A stretch of DNA of 64,000 nt from Nigerium sp. (GCA_016711325.1 JADJTH010000009.1:248001-312000), one strand, 5' to 3'; counted from the first letter of the stretch, positions 8,155-22,123 are shown. Notes: a model not told the origin generated them from the letters alone. Numbers and translations are program-made.

Positions 8155-9736
8155 ATGGACGCGATGCCCACCCCGCTCGCCGGCCCCGGCCTGGTCATTG
8201 ACCCGGTCCGGCTGCTGGCCACCGATGCCGCGCTCGCGGTGGTCGAGCAGGCGTTGAGTGTCGTCGATCATGCCGGACGCCGTGCCCTCACCGCCGTGCA
8301 GCGGCTCGCCTTGGTGGCATCCTCACGGGCGTTGGCGGATCGACTGGAATCGCTCGCGGCGGTGTTGCTGGCCGAGGCCGACGCCGTGGACGCCTCGATG
8401 AGCGTGCGTGGCACGCCGACCACGAGCTGGTTGGCCCTTCACGGTGCGCGGACCGGCCGTGAGGCGTCCCGGCTCACCCTCACCGCCGCTGAGATCGCGG
8501 GGAGTCCGGCGGTGCGTGACGCGGCGATCACCGGACGCCTCACCCCGCAGCAGGCAGCCCGATTGGGTCGCGCCGTGCGTGAACTACCCGCCGAGTTGAC
8601 CCCCACGCAGCGGGCGACCGCCGAGGAGTTGCTCGTCGAACGCGGCCTCACCACCGCCGCCGAGCGGATCCCGCGGCTGGTGCCCGACGTGATCACCGCC
8701 GTCCTGGCACCCGCCGCGTCCCCGACGGAGGCCGAACACCGCCGTCTTGAGGTGCGCCGCCGGCTCGCGGTCGGACGCCGCGGCCTCAGTTTCATGCCCG
8801 ACGGGCTCGGTAGCGTCCTGATCCGCGGCAGCTTGCCCGAGGCCGAGGCGTCCGCGGTCAAGAAGCTCGTCGACTCCTACGTCGAGTCCGACCGCCGCGC
8901 CGAACGCGACCGCAAGGCTGCCCGCGCAGCCCTCCATACGCAAGCGTCCGAGACCGAAAGCAGCGGCGCCACCAGGCCACAAGGGGGGGGGGGGGGGGGG
9001 GGGGGCGGGGGGGGCCGGGGGGGGCCCCGCCGACACCCACCATGCCGTTCACGGGATCCCTTCCGACAACGCCCTTCACCGCCCAGATACCGACAGCACT
9101 CGTGATCTGGCCGCCGAACACGACGCCCGCGAAGCCCGCACCCCCGACCAGCGCCGCGCCGACGCGCTCCTCCGCCTCGCCGCCGACCTCGCCACCACCG
9201 ACCACACCCCACGCGTCGCCGGCGACCAGCCCCGCGTCGTGGTCATCATGCGCGAGGCCGACCTCCGCGAACGCGCCGAACAAGCGGGCATCCTCGACAC
9301 CGGCGACCGCATCGCCCCCGGCGACCTACGCCGCCTGTGCTGCGACGCCGACCTCACCCCCGTCGTCCTCGGCACCGGATCCGAAATCCTCGACGTCGGA
9401 CGCACCCACCGCCTGGTCACCCCCGCGATCCGGCGCGCGCTCACCCTCCGCGACGGGGGATGCGCCTTCCCCCAATGCTCGGCGGACGCCGTCCGCTGCG
9501 CCGCGCACCACATCCGGCCCTGGTGGGCCGGCGGCGAAACCGCGCTCGGAAACCTGGTACTTCTCTGCCCGCACCACCACGGACTCGTCGAACCACCCCG
9601 CTTCTGGGACGGCCCGCCACCCGACCGCTGGCAGGTCCGCTTGAACGACCACGGCATACCCGAGTTCCTGCCACCCCGACGACACGATCTCGCCCGCCGC
9701 ATCCTGAAAGGAAACCGTCCACCATGGGCCGCCTAA
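8155..9736 (+). pseudogene. 13E12/DUF222-type HNH endonuclease, frameshifted at a poly-G run
   Basis: The first frame (8155 to about 8980) encodes a DUF222 N-terminal domain with the typical helical ADRLESLAAVLLAEAD and RLTPQQAARLGRAV segments. The second frame resumes after the G run with RTPDQRRADALLRLAADLA, and from 9239 contains the HNH nuclease domain: CAFPQCSADAVRCAAHHIRP followed by LCPHHHGLVE. The two parts are in different frames (offset +1), joined by the 23-base G run at 8983-9005 and two further runs of eight G. Together they would make a normal DUF222-HNH protein of about 525 residues. These proteins are multicopy in many actinobacteria, and their biological role is poorly defined. 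Either the G-run length is misread, or the gene is genuinely off or phase-variable. Confidence 0.85.
8983..9024. repeat. Long poly-G tract inside the HNH gene
   Basis: Twenty-three G (8983-9005), C, eight G (9007-9014), CC, eight G (9017-9024). It coincides with the frameshift. A tract this long is prone both to polymerase slippage in vivo and to base-calling errors. Confidence 0.95.
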
Positions 9737-9983
9737 CACCACGACCTACCCGAGTCCCCGTACCCCGTCAACGACATGACCCTGCCCACCCTGCGGCGTG
9801 GCCGACGACGACGAAAGGGATGGCGCATGATGTCCATCCCCAACGACGACGCTACAAGCATCGGCATTCGACCGAAGCGAGCCCACCACGCAACGCCACC
9901 GGGTGCTGCGCGCACCAACGCAGAGGAACCCAAGGACCCGACCCAGGCCGAAGCGCAGCCGCGCTCACCCAGGTGGCAGCCCG

Positions 9984-10379
9984 CTAGAGGTTGTACCCGA
10001 TCGACCGGAGCTGCTCGCGTCCGTCGTCGGTGATGTTGTCCAGCGTCCACGGCGGCAGCCAGACCCAGTTGATCGTCACCGCGTCGACCAGCGGCGCCAG
10101 CGCGGCGTGCGTGTCGTACTCGAGCCGGTCGGTGAGCGGGCAGGTCGGCGACGTGAGGGTCATGTCGATCGTCGCGTGGTTCTGCTCGTCGACGCGTATG
10201 CCGTACACGAGCCCGAGGTCGACGACGTTGACCATCAGCTCGGGGTCGACGACCTCGCGCATGGCCTCCTCGACGTCCTCGATCGCGGCGACCTGCACGG
10301 GTTCCGCGCCGGCCGCCGCCGCGGGGGCGTCCGGGAACGTGTCCTTGACGAGGTCGGACGGGCGTGGCTGATCGGTCAT
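9984..10379 (-). CDS. sufT: SufT, MIP18/DUF59-family Fe-S cluster assembly factor
   Basis: A 131-residue protein with the MIP18 core: VVDPELMVNVVDLGLVYGI and MTLTSPTCPLTDRL. The Cys in the latter is the conserved residue needed for Fe-S carrier or maturation activity. It is the last gene of the minus-strand suf operon, and its start overlaps the sufU stop by four bases (ATGA). In actinobacteria sufT closes the sufRBDCSUT operon and supports maturation of Fe-S client proteins. The N-terminal roughly 30 residues are Pro/Ala-rich and probably flexible. Downstream, 9737-9983 contains no gene I can support. Confidence 0.93.
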   Translation of the reverse strand: MTDQPRPSDLVKDTFPDAPAAAAGAEPVQVAAIEDVEEAMREVVDPELMVNVVDLGLVYGIRVDEQNHATIDMTLTSPTCPLTDRLEYDTHAALAPLVDAVTINWVWLPPWTLDNITDDGREQLRSIGYNL

Positions 10380-11089
10380 CGTGCCTCCTGCACAGGATGG
10401 TCGTGCTCGGGTCCATGGTCCTGCTGGGAATCGTCGTTCTCAGAACCGGCGGCCTCACCGGCCCCGACTCCACCAGCGCCAGCCTCACCGGACACGACTC
10501 CACCGGCGCCAGCCTCACCGGCCCCGGCCTCACCGGCGCCAGCCTCACCGGCCCTATCGGCCCCGGTCTCACCGGCCCCGGTCTCACCGGCCCCGGCCTC
10601 ACCCGCCCCGGCCTCACCCGCCCCGGCTTCACCGGCCCTATCGGCGCCGACTCCACCGGACGCGACGAGGGCGACGGCGTCCTTCCACGCCGACCACCCC
10701 AACAGCGCACATTTCACGCGCGCCGGAAACTGGGACACGCCCAGGAAAGCGATGCCGTCCTCGAGCAGCTCTTCATCGGGCTCGGCCGTGCCCTGCGAGT
10801 GCATCATCGCCTGGAACTCCGCCGCGATCGCGAGCGCGTCGTCGACCTCGCGCCCGATGACCAAGTCGGTCATGACCGACGTGGACGCCTGCGAGATCGA
10901 GCAGCCGACCGCGTCGTACGACACGTCGGCCACCCGCTCGCCGTCCAGGTGCACCCGCAGCAGGATCTCGTCGCCGCACGACGGGTTGACGTGCGTCACC
11001 TCGGCCTCGTACGGATCCCGCAGACCGGAATGATGCTTGGCCTTGTAGTGGTCGAGAATGATCTCTTGGTAGAGCTGTTCCACGCTCAT
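10376..11089 (-). CDS. sufU: SufU zinc-dependent sulfur acceptor with a long GAGEA-repeat C-terminal tail
   Basis: Residues 1 to about 145 are a complete SufU: Cys38 and Asp40 in NPSCGD, Cys63 in VGCSISQAST and Cys127 in RVKCALLGW, the ligand set that binds zinc and accepts sulfur from SufS. SufU proteins normally end near residue 150. Here the chain continues to 237 with repeated GAGEA pentapeptides (about residues 148-215), acidic and Gly-rich, then a His/Glu-rich end (DHGPEHDHPVQEAR). The tail is encoded by a 15-bp-period DNA repeat and stays in frame. The gene is coupled to sufS upstream (GTG/ATGA-type overlap) and sufT downstream. The tail has no assigned function; a disordered linker or a metal-buffering end are possibilities. 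Confidence 0.92.
   Translation of the reverse strand: MSVEQLYQEIILDHYKAKHHSGLRDPYEAEVTHVNPSCGDEILLRVHLDGERVADVSYDAVGCSISQASTSVMTDLVIGREVDDALAIAAEFQAMMHSQGTAEPDEELLEDGIAFLGVSQFPARVKCALLGWSAWKDAVALVASGGVGADRAGEAGAGEAGAGEAGAGETGAGETGADRAGEAGAGEAGAGEAGAGGVVSGEAGAGGVGAGEAAGSENDDSQQDHGPEHDHPVQEAR
10450..10660. repeat. 15-bp-period repeat encoding the SufU tail
   Basis: Degenerate tandem copies of CTCACCGGCCCCGGC on the plus strand, read on the minus strand as GAGEA units, with occasional GADRA and GETGA variants. All copies are multiples of three and preserve the frame. Confidence 0.85.
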
Positions 11090-12368
11090 CGGCGAATCCC
11101 CCCGAAGAAGTCACGCGCGTACACGAGGGCGTCGGCGAGCGCGTCGATCTCAGCCGGCGTCGTGTACAGGTAGGACGACGCCCGCGAGGACGCCTGGATG
11201 CCGAGCCGGTGGTGCAGCGGCCGTGCGCAATGGTGCCCGCCGCGGACGGCGACACCGCGCGAATCCAGCAGCTGCATCACGTCGTGCGGGTGCACCTCGA
11301 ATCCGTCGGCGCTGGTCACCGTGAACGAGATCGCTCCCCCGCGGTCCACCGCCTCTCGCGGGCCGAGCACCGACACGCCGTCCAAGGCCAGCAGCCGGTC
11401 GAGCGCGTACGCCGTGATCGCGTGCTCGTGTGCGGCGATGCGGTCCATGCCGATGCCGGACAGGTAGTCCACCGCGGCCCCGAGGCCTACGGCTTCGGCG
11501 ATCGGCGGTGTGCCCGCCTCGAAGCGTGCCGGCGGACGCGCGAACGTCGAGCCCTCCATGCGGACGACCTCGATCATCTCGCCGCCGCCCAGGAAGGGCG
11601 GCATCGTCTCGAGCAGGTCGTAGCGCCCCCACAGCACGCCGATGCCGGTCGGCCCGACCATCTTGTGCCCGGTGAACGCCAGCAGGTCCGCCCCCAGCGC
11701 GGTCACGTCGACCGGCAGGTGCGGCACGGCCTGCGAGGCGTCCACCACGACCAGCGCCCCGACCGCGTGCGCCGCCGCCGCCAGCGCGGCCACCGGGTTG
11801 ACCGTTCCGAGCGTGTTCGACACCCACGCGAGCGACACGATCCGCGTCCGCTCGTTGATGAGCCCCTCGGCCTCGGCCTTGTCGAGATCCAACCGCCCCG
11901 CGTCGGTCACGTCGTACCACCGCAACCGGGCCCCCGTGCGCTCGCACAGCAACTGCCACGGCACGATGTTCGAATGGTGCTCCAGCACCGACACCACGAT
12001 CTCGTCGCCGGGCCCCAGCTTCAGCAGCGGCCCGAGCGAGTACGCCGCCAGATTCAGCGCCTCGGAGGCGTTCTTGGTGAACACGACCTCGTCGGGAACG
12101 GCCCCGATGAACCCGGCGACCTTGGCGCGCCCCCCTCGAAGGCGGCGGACGCCTCGGCGCCGAGCGTGTGCATGGCCCGGGCCACGTTCGCGTTGTGCTC
12201 CAGCAGGTGGACGCTCATCGCCTCCACCACGGAGACCGGCTTCTGCGACGTGTTCGCGGAATCCAGGTAGACCAGCGGGTGACCGTTGATCGTGCGTCCG
12301 AGCACGGGGAAGTCCCCGCGCACCTCGTCCGCGAGCGCGAAGTCAGGCCCGGGCAGCCGGTTAGGCAT
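11086..12368 (-). CDS. sufS: SufS cysteine desulfurase, one-base frameshift near the N-terminus
   Basis: The N-terminal part (start 12368) reads through HPLVYLDSANTSQKP and SAAFEG. The rest reads from about 12135 in another frame: KVAGFIGAVPDEVVFTKNAS, the PLP lysine in TGHKMVGPTGIGVLWG, and the active-site Cys in RGGHHCARPLHHRLGIQ. The switch occurs at a run of G (minus strand) around 12131-12136; adding one G restores a normal SufS of about 427 residues. The enzyme removes sulfur from cysteine and passes it to SufU. It starts inside the end of sufC and overlaps sufU. Since this is the only suf operon visible and the protein is otherwise perfect, a sequence error is more likely than a real null allele. 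Confidence 0.9.
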
Positions 12369-13125
12369 GGGCCCGCGATGCGGCCACGTAGGCGTCGTAG
12401 CCGGTCACTTCGAGGCTCTCGGCGAGCTCGGAGCCGCCCTCGTCCACCACGCGGCCGTCGACGTACACGTGCACGAAGTCGGGCTTGATGTAGTTGAGGA
12501 TGCGCGTGTAGTGCGTGATGAGCAGGACGCCGCGGTCGCCCTGCGCGGTGAAGCGGTTGACGCCGTCGGCGACGACGCGCAGGGCGTCGATGTCGAGGCC
12601 GGAGTCGGTCTCGTCGAGCACCGCGTACTTCGGCTGCAGCAGTTGCAGCTGGACGATCTCGGCGCGCTTCTTCTCGCCGCCGGAGAAGCCCTCGTTCAGC
12701 GACCGCGACGAGAACGACGGGTCGAGACCGAGGTCGCTCATCGCGCCGTTGACCTCCTTGACCCAGGTGCGCACCTTCGGCGCCTCGCCGTCGATGGCGG
12801 TCTTCGCGGTGCGCAGGAAGTTCGCGACCGACACGCCCGGCACCTCGACCGGGTACTGCATCGCCAGGAACAGACCTGCGCGGGCGCGTTCGTGGACGGC
12901 CAGCTCGTTGAGCTCGGTGCCGTCGAGGGTGACGGTGCCGGAGGTGATCTGGTACTTCGGGTGGCCGGCCAGCGCGTACGCCAGCGTCGACTTGCCGGAG
13001 CCGTTCGGGCCCATGATGGCGTGCACCTCACCCGGGTTGATGGTCAGGTTGACGCCCTTGAGGATCTGCTTGGGGCCTTCCTCGGTGAGAACGTCGACGT
13101 GCAGGTCGTTGATGACGAGAGACAT
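12361..13125 (-). CDS. sufC: SufC, ABC-type ATPase of the SufBCD scaffold
   Basis: A 254-residue soluble ABC ATPase. Walker A is GPNGSGKST (about residue 38), the signature is FSGGEKKRAE and Walker B is YAVLDETDSGLD, with the Suf-specific LAMQYPVEVPGVSVANFLR in the Q-loop region. It powers conformational change of the SufB-SufD heterodimer during cluster assembly. It sits between the Rieske gene (six bases upstream) and sufS (eight-base overlap), so it is part of one transcript. Confidence 0.96.
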   Translation of the reverse strand: MSLVINDLHVDVLTEEGPKQILKGVNLTINPGEVHAIMGPNGSGKSTLAYALAGHPKYQITSGTVTLDGTELNELAVHERARAGLFLAMQYPVEVPGVSVANFLRTAKTAIDGEAPKVRTWVKEVNGAMSDLGLDPSFSSRSLNEGFSGGEKKRAEIVQLQLLQPKYAVLDETDSGLDIDALRVVADGVNRFTAQGDRGVLLITHYTRILNYIKPDFVHVYVDGRVVDEGGSELAESLEVTGYDAYVAASRAHA

Positions 13126-13131
13126 GAGTGG

Positions 13132-13461
13132 TCAGGACTCCTGGTTGAGCGGGTTGGCAAGGTCGACGAACACCTCGTCGCCCTCAATTTTCACGGGATA
13201 GACGGGAACCGGCCGGGTCGCCGGCAGCTCGAGCGGCTCGCCGGTGCGCAGGTCGAATCGGCTGCCGTGCGCGAAGCACTCGAGGGTGCAGCCGTCGACC
13301 TCGCCGAGGCTGAGCATCACCTGGCCGTGGCTGCACTCGTCGCGGATCGCGAACACTTCGCCGGCGGTGGAAATCAACGCGACGAGTTCGTCGCCCACCT
13401 CGACCGACAGGGGGGTGTCCTCCTCGAGTTCGGCGAGCGCGCACGCGGTGCTCCAGCTCAT
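13132..13461 (-). CDS. Rieske [2Fe-2S] ferredoxin, NirD-like, in the suf operon
   Basis: A 109-residue soluble Rieske protein. The cluster ligands are in ECSHGQVMLSLGEVDG (Cys-x-His) and LECFAHGSRFDLRTGEPL (Cys-x2-His). The small size and absence of a signal peptide fit the non-heme-oxygenase/NirD type. It may serve as electron donor during Fe-S assembly, or as a client. Genes of this kind sit between sufD and sufC in several actinobacteria. The ATG at 13461 overlaps the sufD stop (TGATG); a much longer open frame upstream is only the antisense-like extension through sufD. Confidence 0.92.
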   Translation of the reverse strand: MSWSTACALAELEEDTPLSVEVGDELVALISTAGEVFAIRDECSHGQVMLSLGEVDGCTLECFAHGSRFDLRTGEPLELPATRPVPVYPVKIEGDEVFVDLANPLNQES

Positions 13462-14648
13462 CACTCCTCCACGGACGCCGCGGGCGCGGCCCCCACGGTG
13501 GCGGCGGCGAGCTCGCGCTCGACCTCGGCGATGAGCCCGGCCTCGACGTCGTCGACGCCGATGCGCCGGATGATGTCGACGAAGAAGCCCATCACGACGA
13601 GCCGGCGGGCCTCGACGGGGTCGATGCCGCGGCTGGTCAGGTAAAACAGGTGTTCGTCGTCGAAGCGTCCGGTGGTCGAGGAGTGGCCGGCGCCGGCGAT
13701 CTCGCCGGTCTCGATCTCGAGGTTCGGCACCGAGTCGGCGCGCGCCCCTTCGGTGAGCACCAGGTTCTTGTTCGACTCGTAGGTCTCGATGCCCTCGGCG
13801 ACCTTGCGGATCAGCACGTCGCCCACCCACACCGAGTGCGCGCCCTTGCCCTGCAGTGCGCCGCGGTAGTCGACGTTGCTGCGGGTGTGCGGCGCGTTGT
13901 GGTCGACGAACAGCCGGTGCTCGAGGTGCTGGCCGGCGTCCGCGAAGTAGAGCCCGAACAGCTCGGCGTCGCCGCCGGTGCCTTCGTAGTACAGGTTGGT
14001 GTGCAGCCGCACCACGCTGCCGCCGAAGGTGACGTTGACGTGCCGGTAGGTCGCGTCGCGTCCCACCCGGGCGGTCTGCTCGCCGGCGTGCAGCGCGTCG
14101 TCGTCCCAGTTCTGCAGCGACACGACGGTCAGGTTGGCGCCGTCCCGCACGTCGATCTCGACGTTCTCCAGCACCTGGGCGGAGCCGGTGTGCCGCAGCA
14201 CGACGGTGGCCTTCGAGTGCGGCTCGGCGACGATGACGTGCACGCGGGCCGAGCGCGCGGAGGCGTCCGTTCCGGTCAGATGAATGCGCACCGGCTCGGC
14301 GAGCTCGGCATTCGCCAGGATGCGCACGACGGTCGCCTCGGCGGCGGCGGAGTCGGCCAGGGCCGCGGTGCGGTCGCCGGGCACCAGCACGTCGCCGCGC
14401 GGCGACTGCCCGCGCACGGCGGTCTCGACGCGGACGCCGTCCGGCGCCTCCACCTCGACGGCGACGGCTCCGGCGTCCGGACCCTCGCCGAGCAGCGCCC
14501 CGATGCGGTGCAGCGGCGTGAACCGCCACACCTCTTCACGGCCGGTCGGCACCGGGTGGTCGGCGAGGTCGAAGCTGGGCTTCGGGTGCAGGTGGGACTC
14601 GATGGTCTCGATCGCCCCGGCAACGTTGGGGGCCTCAGTCACAGTCAC
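13461..14648 (-). CDS. sufD: SufD, Fe-S assembly scaffold subunit
   Basis: A 395-residue protein of the SufB/SufD family. It has a divergent N-terminal helical domain (HPVPTGREEVWRFTPLHRIG, typical of actinobacterial SufD) and a right-handed beta-helix core with VDYRGALQGKGAHSVWVGD and SNKNLVLTEGARADSVPNLE. The C-terminal FYLTSRGIDPVEARRLVV motif is shared with SufB. It pairs with SufB and SufC to build nascent clusters. The gene follows sufB by about 20 bases and overlaps the Rieske gene. Confidence 0.95.
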   Translation of the reverse strand: MTVTEAPNVAGAIETIESHLHPKPSFDLADHPVPTGREEVWRFTPLHRIGALLGEGPDAGAVAVEVEAPDGVRVETAVRGQSPRGDVLVPGDRTAALADSAAAEATVVRILANAELAEPVRIHLTGTDASARSARVHVIVAEPHSKATVVLRHTGSAQVLENVEIDVRDGANLTVVSLQNWDDDALHAGEQTARVGRDATYRHVNVTFGGSVVRLHTNLYYEGTGGDAELFGLYFADAGQHLEHRLFVDHNAPHTRSNVDYRGALQGKGAHSVWVGDVLIRKVAEGIETYESNKNLVLTEGARADSVPNLEIETGEIAGAGHSSTTGRFDDEHLFYLTSRGIDPVEARRLVVMGFFVDIIRRIGVDDVEAGLIAEVERELAAATVGAAPAASVEE

Positions 14649-14669
14649 GGTTCGTGTTATTCCGCGGGC

Positions 14670-16106
14670 TCAGCCCACGGCTCCTTCCATCTGGAGTTCG
14701 ATGAGCCGGTTCAGCTCGAGGGCGTATTCCATCGGCAGCTCGCGGGCGATGGGCTCGACGAAGCCGCGCACGATCATCGCCATCGCCTCGTCTTCTTCCA
14801 TGCCGCGCTGCATCAGGTAGAACAGCTGGTCGTCGGACACCTTCGAGACGGTGGCCTCGTGCGCCATCGACACGTCGTCGACCTGGACGTCGACGTACGG
14901 GTAGGTGTCGGAGCGGCTGATCGTGTCGACCAGCAGCGCGTCGCACTTAACCGAGGACGCCGAGTGGTGCGCCTGCGGCTGCACCTCGACCAGGCCGCGG
15001 TAGGACGCCCGCCCGCCGCCGCGCGCGACCGACTTCGAAATGATCGAGCTCGACGTGTGCGGGGCGGCGTGCACCATCTTGGAACCCGTGTCCTGGTGCT
15101 GGCCCTCGCCCGCGAACGCGATCGACAGGGTCTCGCCCTTGGCGTGCTCGCCGAGCAGCCACACGGCCGGGTACTTCATGGTCACCTTGGAGCCGATGTT
15201 GCCGTCGATCCACTCCATCGTCGCTCCGGCGTCGCAGGTGGCGCGCTTGGTGACCAGGTTGTACACGTTGTTCGACCAGTTCTGGATCGTCGTGTAGCGC
15301 ACCCGGGCGTTCTTCTTGACGATGATCTCGACGACGGCCGAGTGCAGCGAGTCCGACTTGTAGATCGGCGCCGTGCAGCCCTCGACGTAGTGCACGTAGG
15401 AGCCCTCGTCGGCGATGATCAGCGTCCGCTCGAACTGGCCCATGTTCTCGGTGTTGATCCTGAAGTAGGCCTGCAGCGGGATGCTGACGTGGACGCCCTT
15501 GGGCACGTAGATGAACGAGCCGCCCGACCACACGGCCGTGTTGAGCGAGGCGAACTTGTTGTCGCCGGTCGGGATCACCGTGCCGAAGTACTCCTGGAAC
15601 AGCTCGGGGTGCTCCTTCAGGCCGGTGTCGGTGTCGAGGAAGATGACGCCCTGGCGCTCGAGCTCCTCGTTGATCTTGTGGTAGACCACCTCGGACTCGT
15701 ACTGCGCGGCCACCCCGGAGACGAGGCGCTGCTTCTCGGCCTCGGGGATGCCGAGGCGGTCGTAGGTGTTCTTGATGTCCTCGGGCAGCTCTTCCCAGGT
15801 GGTGGCCTGCTTCTCGGTGGACTTCACGTAGTACTTGATGGTGTCGAAGTCGATGCCGCCGAGGTCGGCGCCCCAGGCGGGCATCGGCTTGCGGCCGAAC
15901 AGCTTCAGGCCGCGCAGGCGGCGGTCGAGCATCCACTGCGGCTCGCCCTTGCGCGCCGAGATGTCGCGGACGACGTCCTCGTTCAGGCCGCGGCGCGCCG
16001 AGGAGCCCGCCGAGTCGCTGTCGTGCCATCCGAATCGGTACTTGCCGAGTGCTTCGAGGTGCTCGTCCTGCGTAGCACCGAGCCCGGGGGCCTGGGTTTG
16101 AGTCAT
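14670..16106 (-). CDS. sufB: SufB, Fe-S assembly scaffold subunit
   Basis: A 478-residue SufB. Key segments include YYVKSTEKQATTWEELPEDI, FIYVPKGVHVSIPLQAYFRI, the beta-helix with VEGCTAPIYKSDSLHSAVVE (conserved Cys) and the C-terminal MQRGMEEDEAMAMIVRGFVE. Unlike the mycobacterial protein it contains no intein. The ATG at 16106 overlaps the sufR stop as ATGA; the open frame further upstream has no SufB similarity. It forms the SufBC2D scaffold where sulfur and iron are assembled. Confidence 0.96.
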   Translation of the reverse strand: MTQTQAPGLGATQDEHLEALGKYRFGWHDSDSAGSSARRGLNEDVVRDISARKGEPQWMLDRRLRGLKLFGRKPMPAWGADLGGIDFDTIKYYVKSTEKQATTWEELPEDIKNTYDRLGIPEAEKQRLVSGVAAQYESEVVYHKINEELERQGVIFLDTDTGLKEHPELFQEYFGTVIPTGDNKFASLNTAVWSGGSFIYVPKGVHVSIPLQAYFRINTENMGQFERTLIIADEGSYVHYVEGCTAPIYKSDSLHSAVVEIIVKKNARVRYTTIQNWSNNVYNLVTKRATCDAGATMEWIDGNIGSKVTMKYPAVWLLGEHAKGETLSIAFAGEGQHQDTGSKMVHAAPHTSSSIISKSVARGGGRASYRGLVEVQPQAHHSASSVKCDALLVDTISRSDTYPYVDVQVDDVSMAHEATVSKVSDDQLFYLMQRGMEEDEAMAMIVRGFVEPIARELPMEYALELNRLIELQMEGAVG

Positions 16107-16783
16107 GAAGACGTCCTCTCGACTGGGTGGGGAATGTGCGTGGTGCACACCCCGTCGCCATGGGCAATCGTCGCGAGCCGCTGGACATGGCTCCCCAGCA
16201 ACTCCGAAAACAGTCGGGTCTCCGCCGCGCAGAGCTCGGGGAACTCGCGTGCCACGTGCGCCACCGGGCAGTGGTACTGGCACAGCTGGGTTCCCGAAGC
16301 CACCGGTTGCAGCGAGGTCACGTAACCGCGTTCGTTCAGCACTTCAGCCAACGCGTGGGCCGGGGTCGAGTATTCCGCGCCCTCGGCGGTGAATCGGCGC
16401 CGCACCTCGTCGGTGACCTGCTCGGCGAACGCGGTGACCGCCTCGGCGCCCCCCGACGCGCGCAGGAATTGGAGCGCGTGGATCGCCAGCTCGTCGTACG
16501 CATGGTGGAACGACTCGCGTCCCTGATCGGTGAGCACGAACACCTTGGCCGGACGCCCTCGCCCCCGCTGGCCGTAGACCCGCTGTTCGCGCGACGTCAG
16601 GTGACCTGCGTCCATCAGGACGGCCAGGTGCCGACGGACGGCGGCCGGGGTCAGGTACAGGCGCTGGGCGAGCTCGGCGGCGGTCGACGGGCCGTGCTCC
16701 AGGATGGAGCGCGCGACACGGTCTCGGGTGGACGCGTCGTCGCGAGCGTGGTCATTGCCGGGTTCGATGGTCAGCTCGATCAT
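16103..16783 (-). CDS. sufR: SufR-type Fe-S-sensing transcriptional repressor
   Basis: A 226-residue regulator. A winged helix-turn-helix occupies the N-terminal third (GPSTAAELAQRLYLTPAAVR then RHLAVLMDAGHLTSR). The C-terminal domain has the Fe-S ligand cysteines in CQYHCPVAHVAREFPELC. SufR represses the suf operon when its cluster is loaded and releases it under iron limitation or oxidative stress. The first gene of the operon is therefore its own regulator. The frame extends nine residues upstream, but the ATG at 16783 has a strong GGGAGGTGG ribosome binding site about seven bases before it, so I prefer it. Confidence 0.93.
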   Translation of the reverse strand: MIELTIEPGNDHARDDASTRDRVARSILEHGPSTAAELAQRLYLTPAAVRRHLAVLMDAGHLTSREQRVYGQRGRGRPAKVFVLTDQGRESFHHAYDELAIHALQFLRASGGAEAVTAFAEQVTDEVRRRFTAEGAEYSTPAHALAEVLNERGYVTSLQPVASGTQLCQYHCPVAHVAREFPELCAAETRLFSELLGSHVQRLATIAHGDGVCTTHIPHPVERTSS

Positions 16784-16804
16784 CGGAACCACCTCCCTCG
16801 CATT

Positions 16805-16829
16805 ATGCAACGCTATTCTTGCAAATATA
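16805..16829 (-). promoter_or_regulatory. Candidate suf promoter and SufR operator
   Basis: The pattern ATGCAA-N8-TTGCAA (16805-16824) sits 20-40 bases upstream of the sufR start. A TATATT hexamer (minus strand, 16829-16824) directly adjoins it and would serve as the -10. A repressor bound here would block transcription of the suf operon. The assignment is inferred from position and symmetry only. Confidence 0.35.
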
Positions 16830-16969
16830 CGCCCGAGCGCAACTTTCCTAGGCTACCGTGCCATCGGCCGCCCGTCCGAACCTGAACACCACCGGACACT
16901 GGCCACTACGAGCCGTAGTATTTGCGGGCGCGATGAGCTCGCGCTCACCGACCAGCAAAGGACGTCACC

Positions 16970-19447
<2,478 letters not shown>

Positions 19448-19499
19448 CCGGACGCATTTCGCGCCACCGGCGTTTCGCAACGCAGTTGTGAGGCGCCAC

Positions 19500-19533
19500 G
19501 GACGCCTGTCCCTCCCCGGGAGGGCAGGCGTCC
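19500..19533 (+). terminator. Hairpin terminator between the two hppA genes
   Basis: GGACGCCTGtCCCTCC pairs with GGAGGGCAGGCGTCC across a CCGG turn, with a single bulged T; the 3' side is followed by CCCCTATTGTTT. It should end the first hppA transcript before the second promoter. Confidence 0.75.
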
Positions 19534-19536
19534 CCC

Positions 19537-19542
19537 TATTGT
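19537..19542 (+). promoter_or_regulatory. -10 element of the second hppA (leaderless pattern)
   Basis: TATTGT ends six bases before the ATG at 19549, immediately after the terminator hairpin, and no Shine-Dalgarno sequence is present. Confidence 0.45.
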
Positions 19543-19548
19543 TTGGCA

Positions 19549-22119
<2,571 letters not shown>

Positions 22120-22123
22120 CGGG

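Noticed and set aside
9740..9983. Small plus-strand frames downstream of the HNH gene
   Set aside because: Short Arg/Pro-rich frames without a ribosome binding site or homology; treated as intergenic.
13650..16325. 891-residue plus-strand frame opposite sufD and sufB
   Set aside because: Antisense shadow; His/Arg/Val/Gly-rich and without motifs.
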